DNA of 6,216 nt, taken from positions 1 through 6,216 of the forward strand of contig JAHDBO010000125.1 in assembly GCA_020630355.1 (NCBI GenBank), in the 5' to 3' direction. Origin of the DNA: Saprospiraceae bacterium (GTDB lineage Bacteria; Bacteroidota; Bacteroidia; Chitinophagales; Saprospiraceae). This document shows positions 1 through 5,538 of the stretch, piece by piece. The translations under genes were made by a program, and so were the position numbers. The number at the start of each line of letters is the position of its first letter. Positions within the stretch are counted from its first letter, which is position 1. The notes under the pieces are model-generated. The model was not told where the DNA came from. It saw only the letters and a list, made by a program, of their open reading frames with translations, and searched no databases.

Positions 1-617
1 TTTGGAAAGCGGTTGAAGCAAAACTGACGGCTGACTTAAAAACGATGACCATGGGCAGTCCAGAAGACTTCACTAATTTCATCAATGCCGTAATCGACGA
101 GCGTGCCTTCGATAAAATCACTTCATATATCGCTCAAGCGAAAAAAGACAAAGGAGCTACAATCATAGCTGGTGGCAACTACGATAAATCGGAAGGTTAC
201 TTCATCGAGCCAACCGTTATCGTGGCAAAAGATCCGCATTACACAACGATGGTAGAGGAAATATTTGGCCCTGTGTTGACGATTTATGTTTTTGAAGATG
301 CCGACTTTGAGAAAGCATTGGAACTGGTAGATTCTACCTCTCCTTATGCTTTGACGGGAGCGGTTTTCTCCAATGATAGATATGCGACTAATTTGGCTAT
401 CGCCAAACTCAGACACTCTGCTGGCAACTTCTACATCAATGACAAGCCAACGGGTGCAGTAGTTGGGCAGCAACCATTTGGTGGTGGAAGAGCTTCAGGA
501 ACAAATGATAAAGCAGGTTCTGTATTGAACCTATATCGCTGGATTTCCCCTCGTACGATGAAAGAAAACTTTAATCCACCAAGGGATTATCGTTATCCCT
601 TCTTGGAAGAGGCATAG
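1..617 (+). CDS. pruA: L-glutamate gamma-semialdehyde (P5C) dehydrogenase, C-terminal part
   Basis: This is the 3' part of an aldehyde dehydrogenase that oxidises glutamate semialdehyde (P5C) to glutamate with NAD+, the second step of proline breakdown in the cytosol. The frame is open from base 3 to the left edge, giving 204 visible residues; the ATG at base 45 is internal. Family signatures are the FIEPTVI strand, EEIFGP (bases 255-272, whose Glu contacts the cofactor ribose in this superfamily), and a C-terminal substrate-anchor loop running from NDKPTGA through QPFGGGRASGTNDKAG. The tail with RWISPRTMKE and the final DYRYPF resembles the monofunctional ALDH4A1-type enzyme, which is what separates it from generic aldehyde dehydrogenases. 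The catalytic cysteine and most of the Rossmann fold lie upstream of the window. The usual length is about 540 residues, so over 300 are missing because of the window edge, not gene damage. The gene ends 38 bp before a strong terminator. Confidence 0.95.
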   Translation, partial: WKAVEAKLTADLKTMTMGSPEDFTNFINAVIDERAFDKITSYIAQAKKDKGATIIAGGNYDKSEGYFIEPTVIVAKDPHYTTMVEEIFGPVLTIYVFEDADFEKALELVDSTSPYALTGAVFSNDRYATNLAIAKLRHSAGNFYINDKPTGAVVGQQPFGGGRASGTNDKAGSVLNLYRWISPRTMKENFNPPRDYRYPFLEEA

Positions 618-655
618 AATATTTTGTTTTGCTTAGAATTATTGACTACAATATT

Positions 656-688
656 AGGGCAGTTGGCGAAAGCCAGCTGCTCTTTTTT
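656..688 (+). terminator. Rho-independent terminator after pruA
   Basis: A 12-bp stem (656-667 with 672-683, including two G-T wobbles) closes on a GAAA tetraloop (668-671) and runs into six T residues (683-688). It begins 38 bp after the pruA stop codon. It separates pruA from the nusB cluster, which therefore probably has its own promoter between 689 and 805. Confidence 0.9.
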
Positions 689-726
689 ATACGTACACGT
701 TTCTTTTCCCTCATATATTTTCCCCG

Positions 727-750
727 TTTCAAGAAAATATCATTTCTTTG
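727..750 (+). promoter_or_regulatory. Weak candidate Bacteroidota-type promoter for nusB
   Basis: The pruA terminator implies a promoter before nusB. The best match I see to the Bacteroidota -7 element (TAnnTTTG) is TTTCTTTG at 743-750, which differs from consensus at the second base. No clean -33 TTTG sits at the usual distance; T-rich stretches near 715-729 are the only candidates. The start site would fall near 757, leaving a leader of about 50 nt. Position and context are the main support, since the motif itself is poor. Confidence 0.25.
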
Positions 751-805
751 TATCACGATTTATTAAGAATCAGGCACACACACAAAATTTGAAATATCAG
801 CGATC

Positions 806-1741
806 ATGTTGAGTAGAAGAAGCGTCCGAGTAAAAGTATTGCAGATGCTATATGCCCGTTCAATGGACGTGGCATTAGATTACAAAGCACTAGAATCAAG
901 GTACAAGTTCGAGTTGGAGAAATCTTTTGAGCTTTATATCTTCAATTTGTACCAACTGACGAAAGTCGCTCAGTACGTCAAAAAAGACGCCTCTAAAAGA
1001 GCTTCCAAACTGCTCCCTTCCGAGGAAGACAGAAATTTTTCCACCAAAATATATGACAATCCTTTATTACAATCATTGGTCAACAATGAGGGGATTCAGA
1101 AGTTGGTGAAAAACCGTAAAATGGAGAATCGATTGGACGATGATGTCAATCGGCTGCTCTATCAAGATTTGTGTAAAAACAAAAATTATATTGCTTATTC
1201 AGCGAAAGCGGAATGTACCAGAGAAGACCACAAAAACGCTTTGTTGACGCTCTATAAAATCATGGTTGCCAGCGAAAATTATGAAGAGCATCTCGATGAT
1301 AGGTACAACAACTGGGTGCATGATAAATCACTCATTGTAGGGGCAATGAAAAAAACCATCAAAGCGTTGCCGCTTGAAGGTGACTTCTATTCAGAATATC
1401 AACCAAGTCGAGAAACAACGATGGAATTTGGCTTGGATTTGCTCTATAAAGTCTACAATCTAGACGAAGAACTATTGACGACCATCAAGCCTGTTTTGAA
1501 AAATTGGGAAGCCGAACGTGTTGCCACCATCGATATGATATTTTTGAAAATGGCCCTCTGCGAAATGCTTCATTTCCCGACTATTCCTACCAAAGTAACC
1601 ATCAACGAGTTTGTAGATCTTTCAAAGCTCTACAGTACACCGAAAAGCAAAGATTTCATTAATGGAATCTTAGACAAACTCCTCAAGCAACTAACTGAAG
1701 AAGGTCATATCACCAAAGAAGGGCGAGGTCTAATAGACTGA
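806..1741 (+). CDS. nusB: Transcription antitermination factor NusB, long Bacteroidota form
   Basis: NusB binds boxA RNA with NusE (ribosomal protein S10) in the antitermination complex on rRNA operons. The protein has 311 residues, against about 140 in E. coli, but this extended form is normal in Bacteroidota. It opens with the basic helix MLSRRSVRVKVLQMLYA, the typical NusB N-terminus, which fixes the start although no Shine-Dalgarno is visible. The canonical core is at about residues 233-292: NWEAERV, a helix around DMIFLKMALCEML, IPTKVTINEFVDLSK (260-274) and the hallmark FINGILDKL (284-292). Residues 20-200 are the lineage-specific helical part, rich in Lys and Glu. It is the first gene of the plus-strand cluster, and the OmpA gene starts 70 bp later with no terminator between them. 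Identification is firm; the function of the extension is not known from sequence. Confidence 0.93.
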   Translation: MLSRRSVRVKVLQMLYARSMDVALDYKALESRYKFELEKSFELYIFNLYQLTKVAQYVKKDASKRASKLLPSEEDRNFSTKIYDNPLLQSLVNNEGIQKLVKNRKMENRLDDDVNRLLYQDLCKNKNYIAYSAKAECTREDHKNALLTLYKIMVASENYEEHLDDRYNNWVHDKSLIVGAMKKTIKALPLEGDFYSEYQPSRETTMEFGLDLLYKVYNLDEELLTTIKPVLKNWEAERVATIDMIFLKMALCEMLHFPTIPTKVTINEFVDLSKLYSTPKSKDFINGILDKLLKQLTEEGHITKEGRGLID

Positions 1742-1811
1742 CAACCTTAACTTAAAGAGTGCCCCCAAAGCAAATGACATTCACCTAAGTACCTGTCAAA
1801 AACTTAAAAAG

Positions 1812-3146
1812 ATGAGACGATTAGTTGTATTGTTTGTGCTGATATTTATTGGCTATTCTATGCCCTTAGTTGCGCAATATGATGGTGCGCCTAATGGATT
1901 AAGCATCAAAGTACTCGCTAGCGATTATTATAGTCCAGCGGTATGGTCAGATAAAATTACTGGACTTGGTAGTTTTAACGATGATGCAAGCGAAGCCATC
2001 GACCAGATTCGCCTGGGCATGGAAGTTGGCTATACTAGATATTTGACCAACAAATTAAATCTTCAGATTCCTGTTAGAATTGGAACGGTAGATTACTTGG
2101 GTTTGCCAGAGAACTTACCCTTCAATCGAAAATCGTTTTTTGCCAGCATAGATGTCCTAGCCCAGTTAAAGTTGTTGGATTCCAATAAATTCATCAATCC
2201 TTATCTTGTTGCAGGTGTTGGTGGTACTTCTGTTTTCAATAATGACATCACGGCTCAGGGGCTCTATGGCGGAGGGTTTGAGTTCAGGGTTAACGACCAT
2301 TTTTTCGTGCAGCTACAGTCTGAAATGAGACACCAATTCAGCGAGGACAAGAACAATCACTTGCACCACACGCTAGGATGTGTATTCTTATTCAAAAGTA
2401 AAACCCAACCTATCAATACGGACAAAATGGACGTCAAACCTGTCGATACAGATGGGGATGGTGTAGCGGACAAAGACGATGCTTGCCCTAATATCGCAGG
2501 GGAAGCAGCCTTAGGAGGTTGCCCAGATACAGATGGTGACGGAATTGCGGATAAAGATGATAGCTGTCCTAGCGAAGCAGGTACAGTAGCCAATAACGGC
2601 TGTCCTGAAATCAAGGATACCGATGGCGACGGCATCGTAGATGAAAACGATAAATGCCCCAATATAAAAGGCATCGCAATGTTTGGTGGTTGTCCTGACA
2701 CTGATAATGACGGTATCGAAGACGCTAGAGATAAATGCCCTACCATCGCTGGTATCGTGAGCAATAGTGGTTGTCCAGAGATAAAGAAAGAAGATAAAGA
2801 GATACTTGTCGAAGCGATGGAAGCGGTAGAGTTTGAAACAGGGAAAGATGTTATCCGCTCTGTTTCCTACCCTATTCTGAACAAAATTGTAGATATAATG
2901 GCTCGTTATCCTGACTATAGTCTTCGGATAGGTGGTCATACAGATAGTGTAGGTGCTTCTGATTCAAATCAAAAACTTTCTGAACAAAGAGCGAAAGCTT
3001 GCTACAACTATATGGTCAACAAAGGGGTGAAAGCTGCTAGGATGACTTACATTGGTTATGGTGAGAAAAAACCTATAGCGGATAATAAATATAAGGAAGG
3101 AAGGCAGAAAAATAGACGCGTAGAATTTGACCTGTATTTAAAATAG
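1812..3146 (+). CDS. OmpA-family outer-membrane protein with thrombospondin type 3 repeats
   Basis: This 444-residue envelope protein has three parts. Residues 1-21 are a Sec signal peptide (MRRL, a hydrophobic core, then LVA before Gln22) with no lipobox. Residues 23-200 look like a small beta-barrel, with alternating polar and hydrophobic strands such as EVGYTRYLTNKLNLQIPVRIG and a barrel-like ending GCVFLFKS. Residues 212-325 hold four calcium-binding-type TSP3 repeats (DTDGDG with paired Cys-Pro). The C-terminal OmpA domain, about 330-444, should bind peptidoglycan: GGHTDSVG (374-381), Asp378 and Arg393 at the 15-residue spacing of the diaminopimelate-binding pair in OmpA proteins, and the closing NRRVEF (434-439). 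The likely role is tethering the outer membrane to the wall across a rigid spacer. The start is preceded by A-rich sequence. It lies between nusB and the DUF1573 gene, 34 bp before the latter. Confidence 0.93.
   Translation: MRRLVVLFVLIFIGYSMPLVAQYDGAPNGLSIKVLASDYYSPAVWSDKITGLGSFNDDASEAIDQIRLGMEVGYTRYLTNKLNLQIPVRIGTVDYLGLPENLPFNRKSFFASIDVLAQLKLLDSNKFINPYLVAGVGGTSVFNNDITAQGLYGGGFEFRVNDHFFVQLQSEMRHQFSEDKNNHLHHTLGCVFLFKSKTQPINTDKMDVKPVDTDGDGVADKDDACPNIAGEAALGGCPDTDGDGIADKDDSCPSEAGTVANNGCPEIKDTDGDGIVDENDKCPNIKGIAMFGGCPDTDNDGIEDARDKCPTIAGIVSNSGCPEIKKEDKEILVEAMEAVEFETGKDVIRSVSYPILNKIVDIMARYPDYSLRIGGHTDSVGASDSNQKLSEQRAKACYNYMVNKGVKAARMTYIGYGEKKPIADNKYKEGRQKNRRVEFDLYLK
2445..2786 (+). repeat. Four TSP3 repeats arranged as two 171-bp units
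   Basis: Repeats start at residues 212, 239, 269 and 296 of the OmpA-family protein, so the lengths are 27, 30, 27 and 30. The first and third share a PNIxG...GGCP ending. The second and fourth share an AGxVxNxGCPEIK ending. The array is therefore A-B-A'-B', a tandem duplication of a 57-residue (171-bp) two-repeat unit: 2445-2615 and 2616-2786. Synonymous positions have diverged, which points to an old duplication. Confidence 0.85.
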
Positions 3147-3180
3147 GCCGTCATCTTTTGATGATTCCTCAATATGTCCT

Positions 3181-3681
3181 ATGAAAAAGATAACTTCAAT
3201 ATTCATCATGTTCACAATTTTAGCATGTGCGAGTGAACCCAAAACGGTGAAGAGCCAGAATATTGAGGAAACTAATCCTGCTTTGGAGCTGTTTGATGCT
3301 CCTGTTGGTGCCTTGAAGGAAAAACTTGATACTATTCCAGAAGATACCGTGAACATTGCCAAAATGAAATTTGAGGCAACAGAATTTGATTTCGGAAAAG
3401 TCAATAAAGGCACAAAAGTAGAACATGTCTTTAAATTTGAGAATGTCGGGAAGGTGCCTCTTACCATCACAGGGGCTCGCTCTACCTGTGGTTGTACCGT
3501 TTCTGAGTGGCCTGAAGAACCCGTAGCAGTAGGTGCTAAAAATCAAATTAAAGTCATCTTTGACACGTCGAACAAACGAGGAAGACAGGAAAAGTCCGTC
3601 ATGATTACAGCGAATACTTATCCTGCTATTACCAAAGTTAAACTAAAAGGGAAAGTGGTTAATCCCTATATCATCAAGTAG
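3181..3681 (+). CDS. DUF1573 domain lipoprotein
   Basis: This 166-residue protein is probably an exported lipoprotein. It starts MKK, then a hydrophobic stretch ending in ILAC, which places Cys16 as the lipidated residue (Leu at -2 is slightly off consensus). Ala at +2 argues against inner-membrane retention by the E. coli rule. After a linker of about 45 residues comes one DUF1573 domain, about 62-160, with an immunoglobulin-like strand pattern: FDFGKVNKGTKVEHVFKFENVG, then TCGCTV with Cys103 and Cys105, then a closing KVKLKGKV. The Cys-Gly-Cys motif is characteristic of the family; its biochemical role is not established to my knowledge. Neighbours are the OmpA gene 34 bp upstream and yajC 39 bp downstream. 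The nusB, DUF1573, yajC neighbourhood is common in Bacteroidota. An 11-bp inverted repeat brackets the start codon (3165-3175 and 3260-3270). Confidence 0.88.
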   Translation: MKKITSIFIMFTILACASEPKTVKSQNIEETNPALELFDAPVGALKEKLDTIPEDTVNIAKMKFEATEFDFGKVNKGTKVEHVFKFENVGKVPLTITGARSTCGCTVSEWPEEPVAVGAKNQIKVIFDTSNKRGRQEKSVMITANTYPAITKVKLKGKVVNPYIIK

Positions 3682-3720
3682 ACATCAATATTAAAAACAA
3701 GACTAAATAAACTTAAACTT

Positions 3721-4017
3721 ATGCAAGGTTTTTCTGAAGCAATTTTAGGCACATGGCCCCTCATTTTAATGTTCGTAGTGATTTATTTTTTCTTTTTAAG
3801 ACCTCAGTCTCAAAAAGCAAAAGAACAAGAAAAGTTTTCCGACGCTATAGATAAAGGGCAGGAAGTGGTCACTACCAGTGGAATCTTGGGGAAAATCACT
3901 AAAATCGAAGGGAACATCATCACCTTACAGATAGATTCAAAATCTTATATGCGTGTAACCCGAAATGCAATTTCGAAAGAATTGACGGACGCAGTCTATA
4001 ATAATGACGGAAACTAG
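3721..4017 (+). CDS. yajC: Sec translocase accessory subunit YajC
   Basis: YajC is a small inner-membrane protein that associates with SecD and SecF and assists protein export. The 98 residues match the family's usual length. One transmembrane helix spans about residues 8-26 and is followed by the signature RPQSQKAKEQ (27-36). The soluble domain contains GQEVVTTSGILGKITKIEGNIITL (46-69), the YajC core pattern. The start follows an A-rich leader without Shine-Dalgarno. The 3' end overlaps the YbbR-like gene by 14 bp, which suggests translational coupling, and the gene shares the cluster with other envelope proteins. Confidence 0.95.
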   Translation: MQGFSEAILGTWPLILMFVVIYFFFLRPQSQKAKEQEKFSDAIDKGQEVVTTSGILGKITKIEGNIITLQIDSKSYMRVTRNAISKELTDAVYNNDGN

Positions 4018-4954
4018 AACAACATTAAAGGCTTTTTTCCAATCAGATAGAGGTTTGCTTTTAGCTTCTATCGGAGTAGCCCTAATATTTTGGTTACTCA
4101 ATAAGATGTCACAGTCTTATGATTCCGACATCAACGTTCGAGTTTCCTATACGGTACCTGACACAAAAGCTTTTAGTCTAGCCCCCCCGGCTAAACTAAA
4201 AGCTTTTGTCAATTCTACGGGATGGGATTTGATGTACCAGCATTTTATTGGTACACCCATTGCTATCAATTTAGAGTTAAACGAACAGTCCATTCAAAAT
4301 TATACCTCAGGTCAATTCAGCTCCCTTATACAAAGCCAGCTCCCTTCCCATTTTAAAGTAAACGGAGTAGACCAAGACATCGTTTCCCTTAATTTGGAAG
4401 ACAATCTTCAGAAAGAAGTACCCATTATCCTTAAAAGCGAAATCTCTTTCAACCCTCCCTATCAAATGACCGATAGTGTACGGTACGAACCAAAGGAAAT
4501 TACATTGTACGGTCCTAAATCTTTACTAGAACCCATTCAGCAAATCGAAACTAAATTACTCCAATTGTCCAACTTGGAATGTACAGAAAGGGTAGATAGT
4601 ATTTCTTTATTACCGTTTAAAAACCCTTTAATTAAGGGAGAAGAAAAACAGCAAATCAAAGTCTATCTGCAAGCCGATAAATTTACAGAGAAGAAAATTG
4701 TAATACCTATTATTATTAAAAATGCCAAGGATAGTATTCGTGTTTTCCCTGATAAAGTGCAGGTATCTTTTTTGACAGGCTTCCAAAATTTTGAATCGAC
4801 GACACGTAAAGATTTCCAGATTTCGGTAGATTTGTCCAATATTGGGAATCAAGAACAGAATTTCATCCCACTTCAATTGGATTCATTCCCTCCGCATATC
4901 AAAAATATCAGCTATCACCCCAAGGCGATCGAGTATTTTTTGATTAAAGAGTGA
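4004..4954 (+). CDS. YbbR-like (CdaR-type) membrane-anchored protein
   Basis: This 316-residue protein has a short cytoplasmic N-terminus, one membrane helix at about residues 17-33 (GLLLASIGVALIFWLLN) and a long extracytoplasmic part with several beta-rich YbbR-like domains. Visible domain patterns include a strand with VSYTVPD near 47-53, KLKAFVNSTGWDLM (64-77), KEVPIILKSE near 136-145, VRYEPKEITLYGPKSLL (about 159-175) and IRVFPDKVQVSFLTG near 246-260. In Firmicutes the related CdaR regulates the diadenylate cyclase CdaA, but no cyclase gene is next to this one, so that role is not implied. The position directly after yajC is typical of Bacteroidota. The ATG at 4004 lies inside yajC and gives a 14-bp overlap. 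The coding sequence carries an unusual 47-nt hairpin at 4163-4209 (residues 54-69) and a second at 4233-4255. Family assignment rests on topology, context and motif pattern. Confidence 0.82.
   Translation: MTETRTTLKAFFQSDRGLLLASIGVALIFWLLNKMSQSYDSDINVRVSYTVPDTKAFSLAPPAKLKAFVNSTGWDLMYQHFIGTPIAINLELNEQSIQNYTSGQFSSLIQSQLPSHFKVNGVDQDIVSLNLEDNLQKEVPIILKSEISFNPPYQMTDSVRYEPKEITLYGPKSLLEPIQQIETKLLQLSNLECTERVDSISLLPFKNPLIKGEEKQQIKVYLQADKFTEKKIVIPIIIKNAKDSIRVFPDKVQVSFLTGFQNFESTTRKDFQISVDLSNIGNQEQNFIPLQLDSFPPHIKNISYHPKAIEYFLIKE
4163..4209. repeat. Near-perfect 21-bp inverted repeat (long hairpin) inside the YbbR-like gene
   Basis: Arm 4163-4183 pairs with arm 4189-4209 at 20 of 21 positions; the only mismatch is C4178 opposite A4194. 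The loop is five C residues (4184-4188). Each arm contains AAAAGCTTTT. It encodes Thr54 to Val69, and nothing in the protein pattern requires the symmetry. No T-run follows, so it does not look like a terminator on the plus strand. Confidence 0.95.
4233..4255. repeat. Second, smaller inverted repeat in the YbbR-like gene
   Basis: TGTACCA (4233-4239) pairs perfectly with TGGTACA (4249-4255) across a 9-nt loop. It begins 23 nt after the large hairpin. Alone this could be chance; its closeness to the large hairpin is why it is listed. Confidence 0.6.
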
Positions 4955-4958
4955 AAAT

Positions 4959-4995
4959 AAAAAAGCCGAGTAACATCCACCTATTACTCGACTTT
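4959..4995 (-). terminator. Hairpin terminator, T-tract on the minus strand
   Basis: The stem CGAGTAA (4967-4973) pairs perfectly with TTACTCG (4984-4990) around a 10-nt loop. Beyond one C/A mismatch, AAAG (4962-4965) pairs with CTTT (4992-4995). Read on the minus strand, the hairpin is followed by six T, an A and four more T (4964 down to 4954), a strong terminator for leftward transcription. On the plus strand only three T follow, so it would end YbbR transcripts less well. It lies 34 bp beyond the stop codon of the minus-strand small gene at 5030-5164. Confidence 0.75.
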
Positions 4996-5029
4996 ACATC
5001 GTTCAAAATTATTTATAAATCGTTCTTAA

Positions 5030-5164
5030 TCAACGTTGTTGCCCTTCTTCTCCATTGCCGCTGTCGATACTCGCCTTAGGCTTAGTCAGGCTTGGCGCAC
5101 GTTTAGGTGTTGAACCAACTGTGCTTTTTTCATTTTGTAGGATAATAATCTTTTTAGCTTCCAT
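5030..5164 (-). CDS. Hypothetical small protein, 44 residues
   Basis: I do not recognise this protein. The minus-strand frame starts with ATG at 5164 and ends with TGA at 5030-5032. An in-frame TGA lies just upstream at 5171-5173, so there is no longer version. The product begins MEAKKIIILQNEKS and continues with a basic, Ser/Thr/Pro-rich stretch containing STPKRAPSLTKPK, then an acidic and Gly-rich end. It has no cysteines and no membrane segment and is probably disordered beyond residue 12. Support for a real gene is threefold: a strong terminator correctly oriented 34 bp downstream, base composition clearly richer in GC than the spacer around it, and no better use of the region on the other strand. 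No Shine-Dalgarno is visible, which is normal for this phylum. A small RNA ending at the same terminator is the main alternative. Confidence 0.5.
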   Translation of the reverse strand: MEAKKIIILQNEKSTVGSTPKRAPSLTKPKASIDSGNGEEGQQR

Positions 5165-5170
5165 GACTAC

Positions 5171-5233
5171 TCAATTTAAGGTTATACAAAAGACTCCCAG
5201 AATGATGCCTATAGACACCACCGAGCGAACCAT
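5171..5233 (-). CDS. Possible hydrophobic micropeptide upstream of the 44-residue ORF
   Basis: The minus-strand ATG at 5233 opens a 20-codon frame ending in TGA at 5171, 6 nt before the start of the 44-residue ORF. A TTG at 5254 in the same frame would give 27 residues, beginning LIIKLLLMVRSVVSIG, and the frame is open back to a TAG at 5273-5275. The peptide is almost wholly hydrophobic with Lys and Arg near its N-terminus and a central VVSIGIILGVFCIT, so it could be one inward-oriented membrane helix. The tight spacing suggests joint translation with the downstream ORF. Against it: it is very short, lacks a clear ribosome binding site, and belongs to no family I recognise. It could also be a leader peptide or a chance frame. 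Confidence 0.25.
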   Translation of the reverse strand: MVRSVVSIGIILGVFCITLN

Positions 5234-5538
5234 CAATAGAAGCTTGATAATCAAATCATTAACTACAAATTTCTATTGTTTGGACGAACATAATTGCTAA
5301 TTGCACTCTCTATTGATTTATAACATTTAACGGGAAAAAGTAAGCCCGTGTTCCAAATAAATAACGAATTTAAGAGCATTTTAAGTTCCTAGGATAAGCC
5401 ATTTATTTTTTGTTAACATATTATTCTTCAAAACAAAAAACAGACGTCATTCCTGAACATTAATACTATATGTATGACAACTTTTATTCCAACTTTCCAT
5501 AAAATTGTAATATGATAACATATATTTTTTTGTATAAA
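5234..5538. other. AT-rich spacer without a recognisable gene
   Basis: This stretch lies downstream of the YheT-type gene and upstream of the minus-strand small ORFs. Apart from a possible in-frame TTG extension of the micropeptide (to 5254), all frames are broken into very short pieces. It is rich in A and T runs. On the minus strand a 4-bp stem around 5440-5454 followed by a T-rich run could be a weak terminator for the hydrolase gene. A TATGTTCG near 5285-5292 on the same strand is one base off the Bacteroidota -7 consensus and could serve the small ORFs. Neither is convincing. I see no repeat array, tRNA or mobile-element end. Confidence 0.6.

Noticed and set aside
624..812. A 62-codon plus-strand frame between pruA and nusB.
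   Set aside because: It spans the pruA terminator, including its T-run, overlaps the nusB start, and reads as a Phe/Ser-rich translation of AT-rich spacer with no family resemblance.
2357..2939. Two overlapping minus-strand frames opposite the TSP3 repeats.
   Set aside because: They follow from the repetitive, stop-poor DTDGDG coding on the plus strand, and their translations mirror the repeat pattern.
3151..3164. TCATC-TTTT-GATGA hairpin between the OmpA and DUF1573 genes.
   Set aside because: The stem has only five mostly weak pairs and no T-run follows, so it is not a credible terminator.
5055..5300. An 81-codon plus-strand frame covering both minus-strand small ORFs.
   Set aside because: It needs a TTG start, has an implausible composition with no domain, and has no terminator in its direction. 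The minus-strand reading has better start, terminator and composition support. It remains the main competitor for this region.
5330..5349. ACGGG/CCCGT hairpin in the AT-rich spacer.
   Set aside because: Five pairs with a 10-nt loop and no T-run on either strand. It could be chance.
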